The notes below the pieces were generated by a model that saw only the letters and a program-made list of their open reading frames with translations, had not been told where the DNA came from and ran no database searches. The position numbers and the translations under genes were made by a program. DNA of 64,000 bases from Bowmanella yangjiangensis (GTDB lineage Bacteria > Pseudomonadota > Gammaproteobacteria > Enterobacterales > Alteromonadaceae), in assembly GCF_017255015.1 (NCBI RefSeq), contig NZ_JAFKCS010000009.1:931-64930 (forward strand), given 5' to 3'. The first letter of the stretch is position 1. Each line of letters starts with the position of its first letter. This document shows, one piece after another, positions 46,648 through 57,476 of the stretch.

Positions 46648-47797
46648 ACCCTTGCATATCGCCCACGTTTTGTATCGTTTTGATACTGGCGGCTTGGAAA
46701 ACGGCATGGTCAATCTGATCAACCAGCTCGGTGAGCAATCCTTCCAACACAGCATCATCACCTTGAGTGGCTGGAGTGATACGTTTCGTAGTCGCTTGCA
46801 AGTCAGCAATGTTGAATTTTATGACTTGGAGAAGCAGCCCGGTCAGGACTTCGGCATGTTTGGTCGCCTCGCTAAGTTACTACGTAACCTGAAACCTGAT
46901 GTCCTTCATACCCGTAATCTGGGATCCCTTGAATGTCAGGTGGTGGGATGGTGGTGTGGCGTGCCTTACCGCATTCATGGTGAACATGGATGGGATATTA
47001 ACGATCTCAATGGCAGTAATAAGAAGTATCAATGGCTGCGAAGGATAGTTAATCCTTTTGTGCATCAGTTTATTGGCTTATCCCGGGAATCTTGCCAGTA
47101 CCTTACTGAAAAGGTCGGTGTGTCTCCCCGAAAGGTTTCTCATATATGTAACGGCGTTGAACTGTCTAGATTTCAAGCTAAACAAGCCTCGCTGACCATG
47201 CCAGATGGATGGAACGACGAAAATGTAGTGGTGTTCGGCACCATAGGCAGGTTGGCAGCGGTGAAAAATCAGGCGTTGCTGATTCGGTGTTTTGCCGCTG
47301 TGCAGCATTTGTTGTCAGATACCAACATCGAAACCAGATTGATGTTGGTGGGCGATGGCGACTGTAAGGCGCAGTTGCAGGCTCTATCGGTAGAGTTAGA
47401 TGTTGCACAGAGTGTTTGGTTTGCTGGAAACCAAAGCCAGGTGGGACCCTACTTACAACATATGGATGTATTTGTTTTACCTTCACTTGCTGAAGGGATT
47501 TCAAATACATTGCTGGAGGCAATGGCCTGTGGATTACCGGTAATTGCAACGGCTGTGGGGGGAAATGGCGATCTGCTTCCCCTTGAGGTTCATCGAACTA
47601 ATCTTATTCCCGTCGACAATGAGTCATTAGTTAGCCAACGAATGGCTGAATATGCAAGGGATGCAGAGTTACGTCAGCGAGACGGCAAGTACTTCTTTGC
47701 GCATTGTAACAGTGAGTTCAGCCTGTCAGGAATGGTTGAGCGATACAGGGCACTTTATCAGGCTAAGTCCAGAGGAACAGACGAATGTGTGGAATAG
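46640..47797 (+). CDS. XrtA-associated glycosyltransferase 2
   Basis: A GT-B family 4 glycosyltransferase of the TIGR03088 type, 385 aa. The N-terminal LHIAHVLYRFDTGGLENGM is typical, as is the donor-site VFVLPSLAEGISNTLLEAMACG with the E-x7-E motif. The start is GTG (46640), 8 nt inside the end of xrtA. It overlaps the amidotransferase gene by 13 nt, which points to tight co-translation. Confidence 0.9.
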   Translation: MTEPLHIAHVLYRFDTGGLENGMVNLINQLGEQSFQHSIITLSGWSDTFRSRLQVSNVEFYDLEKQPGQDFGMFGRLAKLLRNLKPDVLHTRNLGSLECQVVGWWCGVPYRIHGEHGWDINDLNGSNKKYQWLRRIVNPFVHQFIGLSRESCQYLTEKVGVSPRKVSHICNGVELSRFQAKQASLTMPDGWNDENVVVFGTIGRLAAVKNQALLIRCFAAVQHLLSDTNIETRLMLVGDGDCKAQLQALSVELDVAQSVWFAGNQSQVGPYLQHMDVFVLPSLAEGISNTLLEAMACGLPVIATAVGGNGDLLPLEVHRTNLIPVDNESLVSQRMAEYARDAELRQRDGKYFFAHCNSEFSLSGMVERYRALYQAKSRGTDECVE

Positions 47798-49689
47798 CGG
47801 GAATACTGCATACCGGTGGTCAGCAAGTGGACGAAAGCCTGTTGGCAGCGATGAATGACATGCAGTTGCATCGGGGACCGGATGCCGGTGATTACCTGGT
47901 TGAGCATCAGATAGGTCTGGCCCACAGACGCCTATCAATTATTGATCTCGAAGGCAGTCCACAGCCAATGCAAAGTGCATGTGGCAGAGCTTGTATCGTG
48001 TTTAATGGTGAAATTTATAATTTCAAAGAGCTTCATGAAGAGCTAAGTGCCAAGGGCCATAAATTTAATACCCGAGGGGATACCGAGACCATTCTTAATG
48101 CCTGGCTGGAGTGGGGGGAAGATTGTGTGCATAAATTGCGGGGCATGTTTGCCTTTGCAATTTGGGATCGCCCTTCAAAGACGCTGTTTATGGCTCGCGA
48201 CCGATTAGGAATTAAGCCGCTTTTTTACACATTGCTGTCTTCCGGTGAGCTAGTGTTTGGTTCCGAGTTGAAGGTCTTAACCCGACATCCTCAATTTGAT
48301 AAGACACTGAGAAAAGAGGCTGTTGAAGATTATTTCAGCTTTGGATATGTACCAGATCCGCACTGTATATACCAGAACAGTTTTAAACTGATGCCAGGCC
48401 ATACCTTGACGATCAAGCCCGAGCAAAAAGGCTTGCCCGAGCAGCGAGAGTATTGGGATGTGCCCGTGCATTGGGACCATCAGATTGACGAGCATTCTGC
48501 GCCCGACGAGCTGATTGAGCGGATGAAAGAGGCGGTGCGCATTCGCATGGTGGCGGAGGTGCCTTTGGGGGCATTTCTGTCCGGTGGGGTGGATTCTTCA
48601 GCGGTTGTGGCCATGATGTCGCAATTGCAAGACGAGCCGGTAAACACCTGTGCTATTGGTTTTGATGTTGAGCAGTTTAATGAAACCGAATTTGCTGAGA
48701 TGGTGGCTAAGCGCTACCAAACTAATCACAGGGTGGAAACGGTCAGTCAGGATGACTTTGATTTAATAGATCATTTGGCTTTCCTGTATGATGAGCCTTA
48801 TGCCGACAGTTCTGCTATTCCGACTTACAGAGTCTGTGAGCTCGCCAGAAAGCATGTCACCGTGGCATTGTCCGGTGATGGCGGAGATGAGCTTTTTGCC
48901 GGCTATCGACGTTACAACCTGCATATGCACGAAGAACGCATCCGACAAATGTTACCACTATGGTTACGTAAACCAATTTTCGCCCCACTAGGTCGTTTTT
49001 ATCCGAAATTAGACTGGGCTCCACGCTTCCTGCGCGGTAAGACGACATTTCAGTCCATGGCAATGGATACAGTCGAAGGGTATCACAACAGTATGTCGAT
49101 ACTCAGAACAGACGAAAGGCGCAAGTTGTTTTCGCCCGATTATGTGGAAAGCCTGAACGGCTATTCTTCGCTTGCCGTATTCCGAAAGTATGGGGATAAG
49201 GTTGCCCATCTGGATCCCCTTAAACAAACCCAATATATAGATATGAAAACCTATTTGGTTGGGGACATTCTTACCAAGGTGGATAGGGCCAGTATGGCGC
49301 ATTCCCTTGAAGTGCGGGTACCGTTAATTGATCATAAATTTGTTGAGTGGGCCTTTGCTATACCTTCGGCGCTGAATTTGAGCGGTGGGGTAGGAAAACG
49401 TATGTTCAAAAAGTCATTGGAGCCGCATTTGCCCGATGATGTTCTGTATCGCCCAAAAATGGGATTTGCCGTACCACTTTCCAACTGGTTCAGAGGCCCT
49501 TTGAAAGACCGTTTATACAGCGCTCTGCTATCTGAGCATATGGCGGCTTCCGGCTTTTTTGATATGAACCATATAAGAACCATGATTGATCAGCATGTTC
49601 GCAATGTACGTGATTACAGCGCTCCTTTATGGGCTTTGTTGATGTTTGAATCTTTCTATCGACGTGAGATCGGCGGAGAATTGAAGTGA
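47785..49689 (+). CDS. XrtA-associated amidotransferase (asparagine synthase-like)
   Basis: The 634-aa protein has an N-terminal class II glutaminase domain (Cys2 in MCGIAGIL, GRACIVFNGEIYN) and a C-terminal AsnB-type ATP-pyrophosphatase with SGGVDSS at residues 266-272. It belongs to the exosortase A amidotransferase subfamily (TIGR03108), not to true AsnB. It probably amidates a carboxyl group of a sugar or polymer; WbpS-like enzymes do this to uronic acids. Its neighbours are two glycosyltransferases with overlapping ends. Confidence 0.92.
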   Translation: MCGIAGILHTGGQQVDESLLAAMNDMQLHRGPDAGDYLVEHQIGLAHRRLSIIDLEGSPQPMQSACGRACIVFNGEIYNFKELHEELSAKGHKFNTRGDTETILNAWLEWGEDCVHKLRGMFAFAIWDRPSKTLFMARDRLGIKPLFYTLLSSGELVFGSELKVLTRHPQFDKTLRKEAVEDYFSFGYVPDPHCIYQNSFKLMPGHTLTIKPEQKGLPEQREYWDVPVHWDHQIDEHSAPDELIERMKEAVRIRMVAEVPLGAFLSGGVDSSAVVAMMSQLQDEPVNTCAIGFDVEQFNETEFAEMVAKRYQTNHRVETVSQDDFDLIDHLAFLYDEPYADSSAIPTYRVCELARKHVTVALSGDGGDELFAGYRRYNLHMHEERIRQMLPLWLRKPIFAPLGRFYPKLDWAPRFLRGKTTFQSMAMDTVEGYHNSMSILRTDERRKLFSPDYVESLNGYSSLAVFRKYGDKVAHLDPLKQTQYIDMKTYLVGDILTKVDRASMAHSLEVRVPLIDHKFVEWAFAIPSALNLSGGVGKRMFKKSLEPHLPDDVLYRPKMGFAVPLSNWFRGPLKDRLYSALLSEHMAASGFFDMNHIRTMIDQHVRNVRDYSAPLWALLMFESFYRREIGGELK

Positions 49690-50882
49690 AAGTTCTGCAC
49701 GTATTAGACCATTCTATTCCCTTGCATAGCGGTTACGCTTTCCGAACCCGGAATATTTTGCTGTATCAACGTGCTGTAGGTATTACTACCTGCCACCTCA
49801 CCAGTGCCAAGCAAGGGGATGTCGCACAGTTGGAAGAGGACGTCGACGGACTGCATTTTTATCGTTGTCCACCATTGCCAGAAATCTATGGTGGTATTAA
49901 GGCGCAATGGGCAGTCGTCAGGAATTTGACCGAGAGATTGTTAGCCGTCGCAGAGCGTGAAAAGCCAGATATTTTGCATGCCCACTCCTCTGCACTCAAC
50001 GGTGTGGCTGCCATTAGGGTCGGCAAACGTTTAGGTATTCCGGTGGTATATGAAATCAGGGCGTTTTGGGAAGATGCTGCTGTAGACAATGGAACCTGCA
50101 AAGAGTGGGGGCTGCGTTATCGTATCACCCGAGCCATGGAAACTTGGGTGTTGAAACGGGCTCAGCATGTGACTTGTATTTGTGAAGGGTTACGGCAAGA
50201 CATTTTGGCGCGGGGAATTGCTGCTGACAAAGTCACTGTTATCCCCAATGCGGTTAACTTAGAAGAGTTCAGCCTGATAGACAGTCGGGATCCCGATCTT
50301 GAAGCGCAATGGCACTTACAAAGTAAGCAAGTCGTTGGTTTTATCGGTTCTTTTTATGCACTGGAAGGCTTAGATGTGTTGCTGCAGGGATTTGCCCTGG
50401 CTTTGCAGCAGAATCCTAATCTGCACTGCCTAATTGTTGGTGGTGGAAAAGAGGAAGCACGTCTAAAAGCGCTCACCGAGCAACTGCAGCTTGCCGATAA
50501 GGTGACTTTTACGGGCCGGGTGCCTCATCAGGATGTGGATGGCTATTACTCATTGATCGATCTATTGCTTTATCCGCGTAAGTCCAAACGCATTACCGAA
50601 TTGGTGACTCCACTCAAACCTCTTGAAGCCATGGCGATGGGGCGGGATTTTGCTGCTTCTGACGTGGGAGGGCACAAGGAACTTATTGAGCATGGTCAGA
50701 CAGGGCTGCTGTTTAAAGCTGATTCAGCAGAGGCAATTTGTCAAAGCATCATAAATGGTTTGGCACGGTCTGACGTGGAGCGACAGCAGATGCGTCAGCA
50801 GGCACTGGCTTATGTACAAAATGAGCGCAACTGGGCCAAATCTGTCAGTCATTATCCGGCTTTATATCAGGCTTTGTTATAG
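49686..50882 (+). CDS. XrtA-associated glycosyltransferase 3
   Basis: A GT-B family 4 glycosyltransferase of the Daro_2409-type exosortase A subfamily (TIGR04063), 398 aa. The start KVLHVLDHSIPLHSGYAFRTRNI is highly typical; the C-terminal half has LYPRKSKRITELVTPLKPLEAMAMG, with the conserved acidic donor-binding residues. The GTG start at 49686 overlaps the amidotransferase TGA by 4 nt. Confidence 0.92.
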   Translation: MKVLHVLDHSIPLHSGYAFRTRNILLYQRAVGITTCHLTSAKQGDVAQLEEDVDGLHFYRCPPLPEIYGGIKAQWAVVRNLTERLLAVAEREKPDILHAHSSALNGVAAIRVGKRLGIPVVYEIRAFWEDAAVDNGTCKEWGLRYRITRAMETWVLKRAQHVTCICEGLRQDILARGIAADKVTVIPNAVNLEEFSLIDSRDPDLEAQWHLQSKQVVGFIGSFYALEGLDVLLQGFALALQQNPNLHCLIVGGGKEEARLKALTEQLQLADKVTFTGRVPHQDVDGYYSLIDLLLYPRKSKRITELVTPLKPLEAMAMGRDFAASDVGGHKELIEHGQTGLLFKADSAEAICQSIINGLARSDVERQQMRQQALAYVQNERNWAKSVSHYPALYQALL

Positions 50883-50892
50883 CGATTTAAAA

Positions 50893-52083
50893 ATGGCACT
50901 GAGGATATTAACCTTTACCAGCTTGTTTCCCAACTCAGAGCAGCCAAGGTTAGGAGTGTTTATTGAAAACAGGTTGCGGGAACTACGTCGTTATCATCCA
51001 GACGTGGTTTTGCACGTCGTAGCCCCTGTGCCTTGGTTTCCCATCAAAAGTAACCATTTCGGTGAGTACGGCAAAATGGCCCGGGTTGAGAAGCAGGCTA
51101 TTCGTGATGGCGTGCAAGTTTATTATCCCCGCTATCCCGTTTTACCCAAAATCGGCATGAACCTCGCCCCTTTTTTAATGGCGTTATGGATGTTGCCTTT
51201 TTTGCGTAAACTGCAAAAGCAGGGGGTAGATTTCGATTTAATTGATTCCCACTTTTTCTATCCTGATGGCGCTGCCGCCGTGTGGTTAGGCAAACGACTA
51301 GGCAAGCCCGTGGCAGTAACTGCGCGTGGCAGTGATATTCATTTGTATCCGACTTTCCCCTGGCCCAGACGTGTTATTCAATGGACGTTGAGAAATAGTC
51401 AGTTACCTGTCGCCGTTTGCAAAGCGCTGGCGGATGAAATGCAGCAAATTGAGCCAGCAGCGAAAAAAGTGTTGGTGGCCAGAAATGGCGTTAACTTAGA
51501 ACATTTTGCGCCCGAAACGCAGCGAGAGTTGCTACGCCAGCGTCTTGGTTTGGAGCGCTATACCTTGTTGTCTGTTGGCAATTTGATCGAACTTAAGGGG
51601 CATCACTTCGTCATAGAAACCCTGGTGAAGCTGCCTGAATGCCAACTATGCATTATTGGAGATGGACCTTGGCGGCAACAATTGCAGAGTTTAGCCGAAT
51701 CTTTAGGGGTTGCTGAGCGGGTTCGTTTTACCGGGTTATTGAATCGACAGCAACTACGGGATTATTACGCTGCTGCGGATATTATGGTGCTTGCGTCGAG
51801 TCGTGAGGGCTGGGCAAATGTTTTACTGGAATCTATGGCCTGTGGCACCCCTGTGGTGGCGACTGCCATTTGGGGCACGCCAGAAGTGGTTGCAAGTCCT
51901 GAAGCTGGCTGTTTGGCTAGTGAGCGCAGCGTTGATGCACTCACTGACGCTATCCAGTCACTAATGCAGGCTTATCCGCTGCGCGAGGATGTGCGTCGTT
52001 ATGCAGAAAACTTTAGCTGGGAAGCAACCAGCCAATTACTCTTTGAACATTTTGGACAATTGGTTGAAAGCCAGTGTCCTTAG
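50893..52083 (+). CDS. Glycosyltransferase family 4 protein
   Basis: The start at 50893 (MALRILTFTSLFPNSEQPRLG) gives 396 aa; the open frame extends 46 codons into the previous gene without conservation. The donor domain shows LVARNGVNLEHFAPE and SREGWANVLLESMACGTPVVATA with the E-x7-E motif. LFPNSEQPRLGVFIENRLREL is common in EPS-locus transferases. It lies 10 bp after the previous stop and is not one of the XrtA-linked marker families I recognise, so it may add the lineage-specific sugar. Confidence 0.9.
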   Translation: MALRILTFTSLFPNSEQPRLGVFIENRLRELRRYHPDVVLHVVAPVPWFPIKSNHFGEYGKMARVEKQAIRDGVQVYYPRYPVLPKIGMNLAPFLMALWMLPFLRKLQKQGVDFDLIDSHFFYPDGAAAVWLGKRLGKPVAVTARGSDIHLYPTFPWPRRVIQWTLRNSQLPVAVCKALADEMQQIEPAAKKVLVARNGVNLEHFAPETQRELLRQRLGLERYTLLSVGNLIELKGHHFVIETLVKLPECQLCIIGDGPWRQQLQSLAESLGVAERVRFTGLLNRQQLRDYYAAADIMVLASSREGWANVLLESMACGTPVVATAIWGTPEVVASPEAGCLASERSVDALTDAIQSLMQAYPLREDVRRYAENFSWEATSQLLFEHFGQLVESQCP

Positions 52084-52136
52084 CAAACCGGCAATGTAAT
52101 TATGCTTGTAAAACAATGGATTAGACGGGGGCTGGG

Positions 52137-53462
52137 GTGCTAAGAGATTTATTCATTCTGTCGCTGTTTGCGTACTTTTGCTATCGCACTTTTAAACAGC
52201 CTTATATCGGCGTGTTGGTGATGCTGTGTATCAATTATATGAGCCCGCACAGATTATCTCCCTGGACCATCAGTTATTCGTTGCCATTGTTCTTTATGAT
52301 GTTCTTGGTTACTGCTACCGCATTTTTGTTTCAAAAGGATAAGGATCAGTTTCACTGGTATCGCATACATGTGTGGATGTTGATATTTATGGTGTGGGGG
52401 ATTTTCAGTACCCTATTTGCTTTGCACCCCGATTGGGCCGTTGCCGAAATGAGCCGGGTTATCAAGATTCAGATTGGTATCGTGTTTATGATTCTAATTT
52501 GTCAGGGGGAACACAGGATCAAAGCCATGATATGGGTGATAGCCTTATCTCTGGCATTTTATGGGGTGAAAGGCGGGATATTTACTGTACTGACCGGAGC
52601 GCAGTTCCGAGTTTGGGGACCTCCGGGCTCCTTTATTGAGGGTAACAATGAACTAGCATTAGCGCTGCTTATGACGATTCCCTTGCTGTTTTTCTTATTT
52701 AGCGACGCAAAAAATAAGTGGATCAAGCGAGCCTTGATGGTCGCCATGGGCTTGTGTTTTATCTCAGTGGTAGGTAGTTATTCGCGCGGTGCCTTTTTGG
52801 GGTTGATGGCCACAGCGGGTTTCCTGTGGTTAAAAAGTAAATACAAGGCACCCTTGGCTGTGCTGGGCATAGTGGCGGTATTGGGCGCGGTGCCCTTTTT
52901 GCCGGATCATTGGTTTGAACGTATGGAGACCATTAAAACCTATGAAGAAGACCGCTCAGCTATGGGGCGTATCAATGCCTGGACGGCCGCCTACAATGTG
53001 GCTAATGACAGGCTCACCGGTGGTGGCTACCGATTCTGGAGCCCATTGTCTTTTGCTGTTTATGCTCCCTCCCCAGAGGATGTCCACGATGCTCACAGTA
53101 TCTACTTTGAAGTACTCGGCGAGTTAGGGTGGCCTGGTCTGGCGATTTATTTAATTATACTTTGGGGTTGGTGGCGGTTATCGGCACAAAATGCCAAGTT
53201 GGCCAAAGGACATGTGGAGTTAAAATGGTGTGTGACCTTTTCACAGATGAGCCAGGTAACCCAAATTGCTTACATGAGTACCGGCGCATTTTTGGGACTG
53301 GCCTATTGGAACATGCCATACGAACTTATGACTATCGCGATTCTAGTGAATATCGAGATTCGTCGCCGTTTGGCGGATAAAAAATCAGCAACTGAGTCCG
53401 AAACTGACGTTCCCACCAGAGCGGCAGGAACATCTGCAGCGTTACTGCAACGACATCCCTAG
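52137..53462 (+). CDS. XrtA-associated O-antigen ligase-like protein
   Basis: A 441-aa inner-membrane protein with about ten helices, of the Wzy/WaaL superfamily; it resembles the exosortase-linked 'O-glycosylation ligase' family (TIGR03097). GSYSRGAFLGLMATAGF contains the conserved Arg region, and the large periplasmic loop includes HDAHSIYFEVLGELGWPG with the catalytic His typical of these ligases. The start is GTG at 52137. It ends the rightward operon; its TAG shares a CTAG with the stop of the converging aminotransferase. Confidence 0.9.
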   Translation: MLRDLFILSLFAYFCYRTFKQPYIGVLVMLCINYMSPHRLSPWTISYSLPLFFMMFLVTATAFLFQKDKDQFHWYRIHVWMLIFMVWGIFSTLFALHPDWAVAEMSRVIKIQIGIVFMILICQGEHRIKAMIWVIALSLAFYGVKGGIFTVLTGAQFRVWGPPGSFIEGNNELALALLMTIPLLFFLFSDAKNKWIKRALMVAMGLCFISVVGSYSRGAFLGLMATAGFLWLKSKYKAPLAVLGIVAVLGAVPFLPDHWFERMETIKTYEEDRSAMGRINAWTAAYNVANDRLTGGGYRFWSPLSFAVYAPSPEDVHDAHSIYFEVLGELGWPGLAIYLIILWGWWRLSAQNAKLAKGHVELKWCVTFSQMSQVTQIAYMSTGAFLGLAYWNMPYELMTIAILVNIEIRRRLADKKSATESETDVPTRAAGTSAALLQRHP

Positions 53463-54571
53463 CTGGATTGCTGCAAAGCGGAGATTATTTGCTCGAGTTG
53501 TTGTTCTGTCAGGTAGCCGTGCATAGGTAGACTGAAAATGCGCTGTGCCAGGGATTCGGCAATAGGGAAGTCGCCCGCCTGATACAGTGCCTTGTACACC
53601 GTTTGCTGATGCATACAAGTTTGGTAGTAGATCATGGTTGGTACACCAGCCTGGTTGAGGCTATGCATGACCTTGTCACGCTCCTCTGCCTGCAGACAAT
53701 ATTGCGCCCAAGAACTGTAATATCCTTCCGGCACATGTGGGGTAATGAAACCAAGTTCGGCGGCTACACTAGAGTATGCTTGTGCGGCCTGATTGCGTCT
53801 TTCTAGTTCGGTAGGGAAAACCGTCAGTTTTTCCAGCAGTACAGCTGCCTGTATTGTATCCAACCGACTATTGAGCCCAATTCTGACATTATCGTATTTG
53901 TGTTGTCCCTTGCCATGCAGGCGCAGTGAACGAAGCAGTTCGGCTGTCTCGTTATTATTGGTGAAGAGTGCTCCACCATCACCATAACAACCCAGTGGTT
54001 TTGCTGGGAAAAAGCTGGTTGTCGCCAGATCGCCAAAACTACAGGCCACCTTACCATTAAGCTTGCCACCAAAACCTTGAGCTCCATCTTCGATAAGACG
54101 CAGATTATGACGCTTTGCTATCTGGCTAAGAGATGAATAATCGGCTGGTAAACCAAACAAATCGACGGCAATTATCGCTTTGGCTGAAAGTTTCCCTTGA
54201 GTTTGAATTTGCTGGATTTTCCGTTCCAGATCCTGAGGGCAAATATTATAGGTATGGGGATCGACATCCACGAAGACCGGTGTTGCCCCAACCAAAGAAA
54301 TAACCTCTGCGCTGGCAAAGAAGGTGAAGGTAGGACAAAACACTGCGTCACCCGGGCCTATGTCCATTGCCATCAAGGCCAACTGCAGCGCATCGGTGCC
54401 GTTTGCACAGGTAATACAGTGTTTAACTCCAACATAGTCGGCCAGCTGCGATTCCAGTTCGCTGACTTCAGGCCCCAAAATGTAGTGGCCTTGGTTTAAA
54501 ACCTGGCTTATTCGGCGATCAATCTGTGCTTTCAAATGCTGGTACTGGGCTTGTAAATCAATGAATTGCAT
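53459..54571 (-). CDS. PLP-dependent sugar aminotransferase (WbpE-like, DegT family)
   Basis: The start at 54571 (MQFIDLQAQYQHLKAQIDRR) gives 370 aa; the open frame continues 22 codons upstream into the acetyltransferase gene without conservation. PLP lysine lies in TTSFFPAKPLGCYGDGG; GTDALQLALMAMDIGPGD and EDGAQGFGG are other cofactor-site segments. WbpE aminates the C3 position of a UDP-2-acetamido-3-keto-glucuronic acid. The upstream partners are WbpD- and WbpB-like, which makes this reaction likely, but direct proof is absent. Confidence 0.87.
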   Translation of the reverse strand: MQFIDLQAQYQHLKAQIDRRISQVLNQGHYILGPEVSELESQLADYVGVKHCITCANGTDALQLALMAMDIGPGDAVFCPTFTFFASAEVISLVGATPVFVDVDPHTYNICPQDLERKIQQIQTQGKLSAKAIIAVDLFGLPADYSSLSQIAKRHNLRLIEDGAQGFGGKLNGKVACSFGDLATTSFFPAKPLGCYGDGGALFTNNNETAELLRSLRLHGKGQHKYDNVRIGLNSRLDTIQAAVLLEKLTVFPTELERRNQAAQAYSSVAAELGFITPHVPEGYYSSWAQYCLQAEERDKVMHSLNQAGVPTMIYYQTCMHQQTVYKALYQAGDFPIAESLAQRIFSLPMHGYLTEQQLEQIISALQQSS

Positions 54572-54573
54572 GT

Positions 54574-55158
54574 CTATTTGGCCTCTTTGGAGAGTGTTCC
54601 CTGGCGCAAGGTATACAGTGCACCTGTATGTGTGCACGTGGTGGTGGCGTCACCTTGTAGTGGTAAATCTAATTGCTCACCAAACTCACTCATCCAACCA
54701 ATTTGTTTCGCGGGAACACCTACCATCAAAGCAAAATCCGGCACATCTCGGTTGACCACTGCGCCAGCACCAACAAAAGCGTACTGCCCAATAGTCACGC
54801 CGCAAACGATAGTGCAATTAGCCCCTAAGGTTGCTCCGCGTTTTACCAAAGTATCACGGTATTCATTTTTCCTTTCTATTCGCGAGCGGGGATTATAGAC
54901 GTTGGTAAATACCATGCTTGGACCACAAAACACATCGTCTTCGAGAAACACATTGTCATATACAGAAACATTGTTTTGGATCTTGCAGTTATCGCCAATT
55001 TCTACTTTATTTCCGATAAAGACATTTTGTCCAAGGGATACATGTTTACCTATTTTAGCCTGAGGACAAACATGCACGAAATGCCAGATTCTGCAGCCTT
55101 CACCAATCTGCGCGCCGGGATCAATAATGGCGCTTTCATGTACCTGATAATTGCTCAT
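54574..55158 (-). CDS. UDP-sugar N-acetyltransferase (WbpD-like, hexapeptide repeat)
   Basis: A 194-aa left-handed beta-helix acetyltransferase. Hexapeptide repeats run from [20 protein letters not shown] to [14 protein letters not shown]; the phrase CRIWHFVHV and [10 protein letters not shown]-type stretches are typical of WbpD/WlbB. WbpD acetylates the 3-amino group made by WbpE to give a 2,3-diacetamido uronic acid. It lies 3 bp after the oxidoreductase and 2 bp before the aminotransferase. Confidence 0.88.
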   Translation of the reverse strand: MSNYQVHESAIIDPGAQIGEGCRIWHFVHVCPQAKIGKHVSLGQNVFIGNKVEIGDNCKIQNNVSVYDNVFLEDDVFCGPSMVFTNVYNPRSRIERKNEYRDTLVKRGATLGANCTIVCGVTIGQYAFVGAGAVVNRDVPDFALMVGVPAKQIGWMSEFGEQLDLPLQGDATTTCTHTGALYTLRQGTLSKEAK

Positions 55159-55161
55159 GGC

Positions 55162-56121
<960 letters not shown>

Positions 56122-56322
56122 CTATTACTCCAAATTTAAACAGTCTTGGACCGAACAACATCTTTTAATTTGATATTCCATTCCGTTCGTCCCTGATTCT
56201 ACCTATTTGCAAAATGAATAAATACCTCTTAGTCAGGACAATGACATAGAGATTCATTTAAGAAAACGTGTTACCTGTGCGGTACATAAGAAATACCTAA
56301 AAGTGCATACAGCATTGTGTAT

Positions 56323-57474
56323 TCAGAACATGAGCAAGTGGCCAATCTGCTCGACTCTGCTATTCCAGTCCTGTCGCTGTGCATAACTGAAGCCCGTATC
56401 GAGCTTCTGGTATTGTCCCACCAGAATTTCCTGAATGGCATCTACCCATTCTGCCGGTGTTTGCGCGACACTAAGCAACCTCGATAAATCAGGAACAGAG
56501 GGGAGTGGACAACTGACCACAGGACGTTTGGTTGCCAGATATTCGTTCAGCTTTAAAGGATAGGCATGTCGAGCCCATAAAGTTGGTGAGGTATCATAAC
56601 ACATCAAAAGACAGTCCATTTGTTGCGCAATACCGGGCAATGCCTGGTGAGAAACGGGACCGTGCAATATGACGTTGTGACGCTGCTTTAGTTGTTCAAA
56701 ATCTCGTTGCTTATCGCCCATAACGCCGACGGGGCCGACTAGATGGATAAACGTACTGGGAAGCTGACGACTAATTTCCAACAGCAAGGGGATGTCGACC
56801 TTTACATTTATGCTGCCCAGATAGGCTATATTCTGGCCTTCGTTGAGTTTAATTGATGAGTTCGACGGTTGTGAAAATGCCTCGAAGTCAACACCGTTGT
56901 GCACTGTTTCAACGTTGTCTCTGCCGTATCGTTTGGCCAGCTCTTCGCTGACACCTTGAGATGGGGTGATAACCAAATCGGCTTCAGCCATCAGCCGCGC
57001 TTCTTGCTGTGCCATCTCCGGACTAAAAGTGCCTTGTTTAGCGAAGTCGTCATAGGGGTGGTAAACCAGCTTGTCAACGGTAATGTGGTCCAGGTAGGAG
57101 GCAAACATCGGGTGAAATACATAGAGCAGCCTGGGTTTATTACTGAGGTTTTTTTGTAAACGCTCGGCATGCTGCGCAAGAACGAATCTTTCCAGTCTTG
57201 GTAACCGTGGCGTTCTTATCATCCATCCTGGGGGAGTATCTACCCACACATTGTCCATTTTCTCAAATTTACCGGTAGGAATATAAAACAGGTCGCCTGG
57301 GAGACGTCGTTGCCAGTTAAAAGGTAATCCTGATGAGTAAACAACCTTGGTATAACCGCCAATTCTGCTCATCAACTGTTGTCGATTCATCCATTGCGAT
57401 GTCCATATATTCGGTGCGATAGCAATGATATCAAAGTGGCTGAAAGAGCGTGCGGCCTGTTCAGATATTAGCAT
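56323..57474 (-). CDS. Glycosyltransferase (family 1/4-like)
   Basis: The start at 57474 (MLISEQAARSFSHFDIIAIA) follows the flippase stop by 2 bp and gives 383 aa; the longer frame lies inside the flippase gene. PNIWTSQWMNRQQ near the N-terminus and VHNGVDFEAFS, IAYLGSINVKVDIPLLLEIS and HAYPLKLNEYLATKRPVV match GT-B enzymes that act on undecaprenyl-linked repeat units. It is translationally coupled to the flippase. A ~200-bp gap separates it from the WbpB-like gene and may hold that gene's promoter. Confidence 0.85.
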   Translation of the reverse strand: MLISEQAARSFSHFDIIAIAPNIWTSQWMNRQQLMSRIGGYTKVVYSSGLPFNWQRRLPGDLFYIPTGKFEKMDNVWVDTPPGWMIRTPRLPRLERFVLAQHAERLQKNLSNKPRLLYVFHPMFASYLDHITVDKLVYHPYDDFAKQGTFSPEMAQQEARLMAEADLVITPSQGVSEELAKRYGRDNVETVHNGVDFEAFSQPSNSSIKLNEGQNIAYLGSINVKVDIPLLLEISRQLPSTFIHLVGPVGVMGDKQRDFEQLKQRHNVILHGPVSHQALPGIAQQMDCLLMCYDTSPTLWARHAYPLKLNEYLATKRPVVSCPLPSVPDLSRLLSVAQTPAEWVDAIQEILVGQYQKLDTGFSYAQRQDWNSRVEQIGHLLMF

Positions 57475-57476
57475 GT

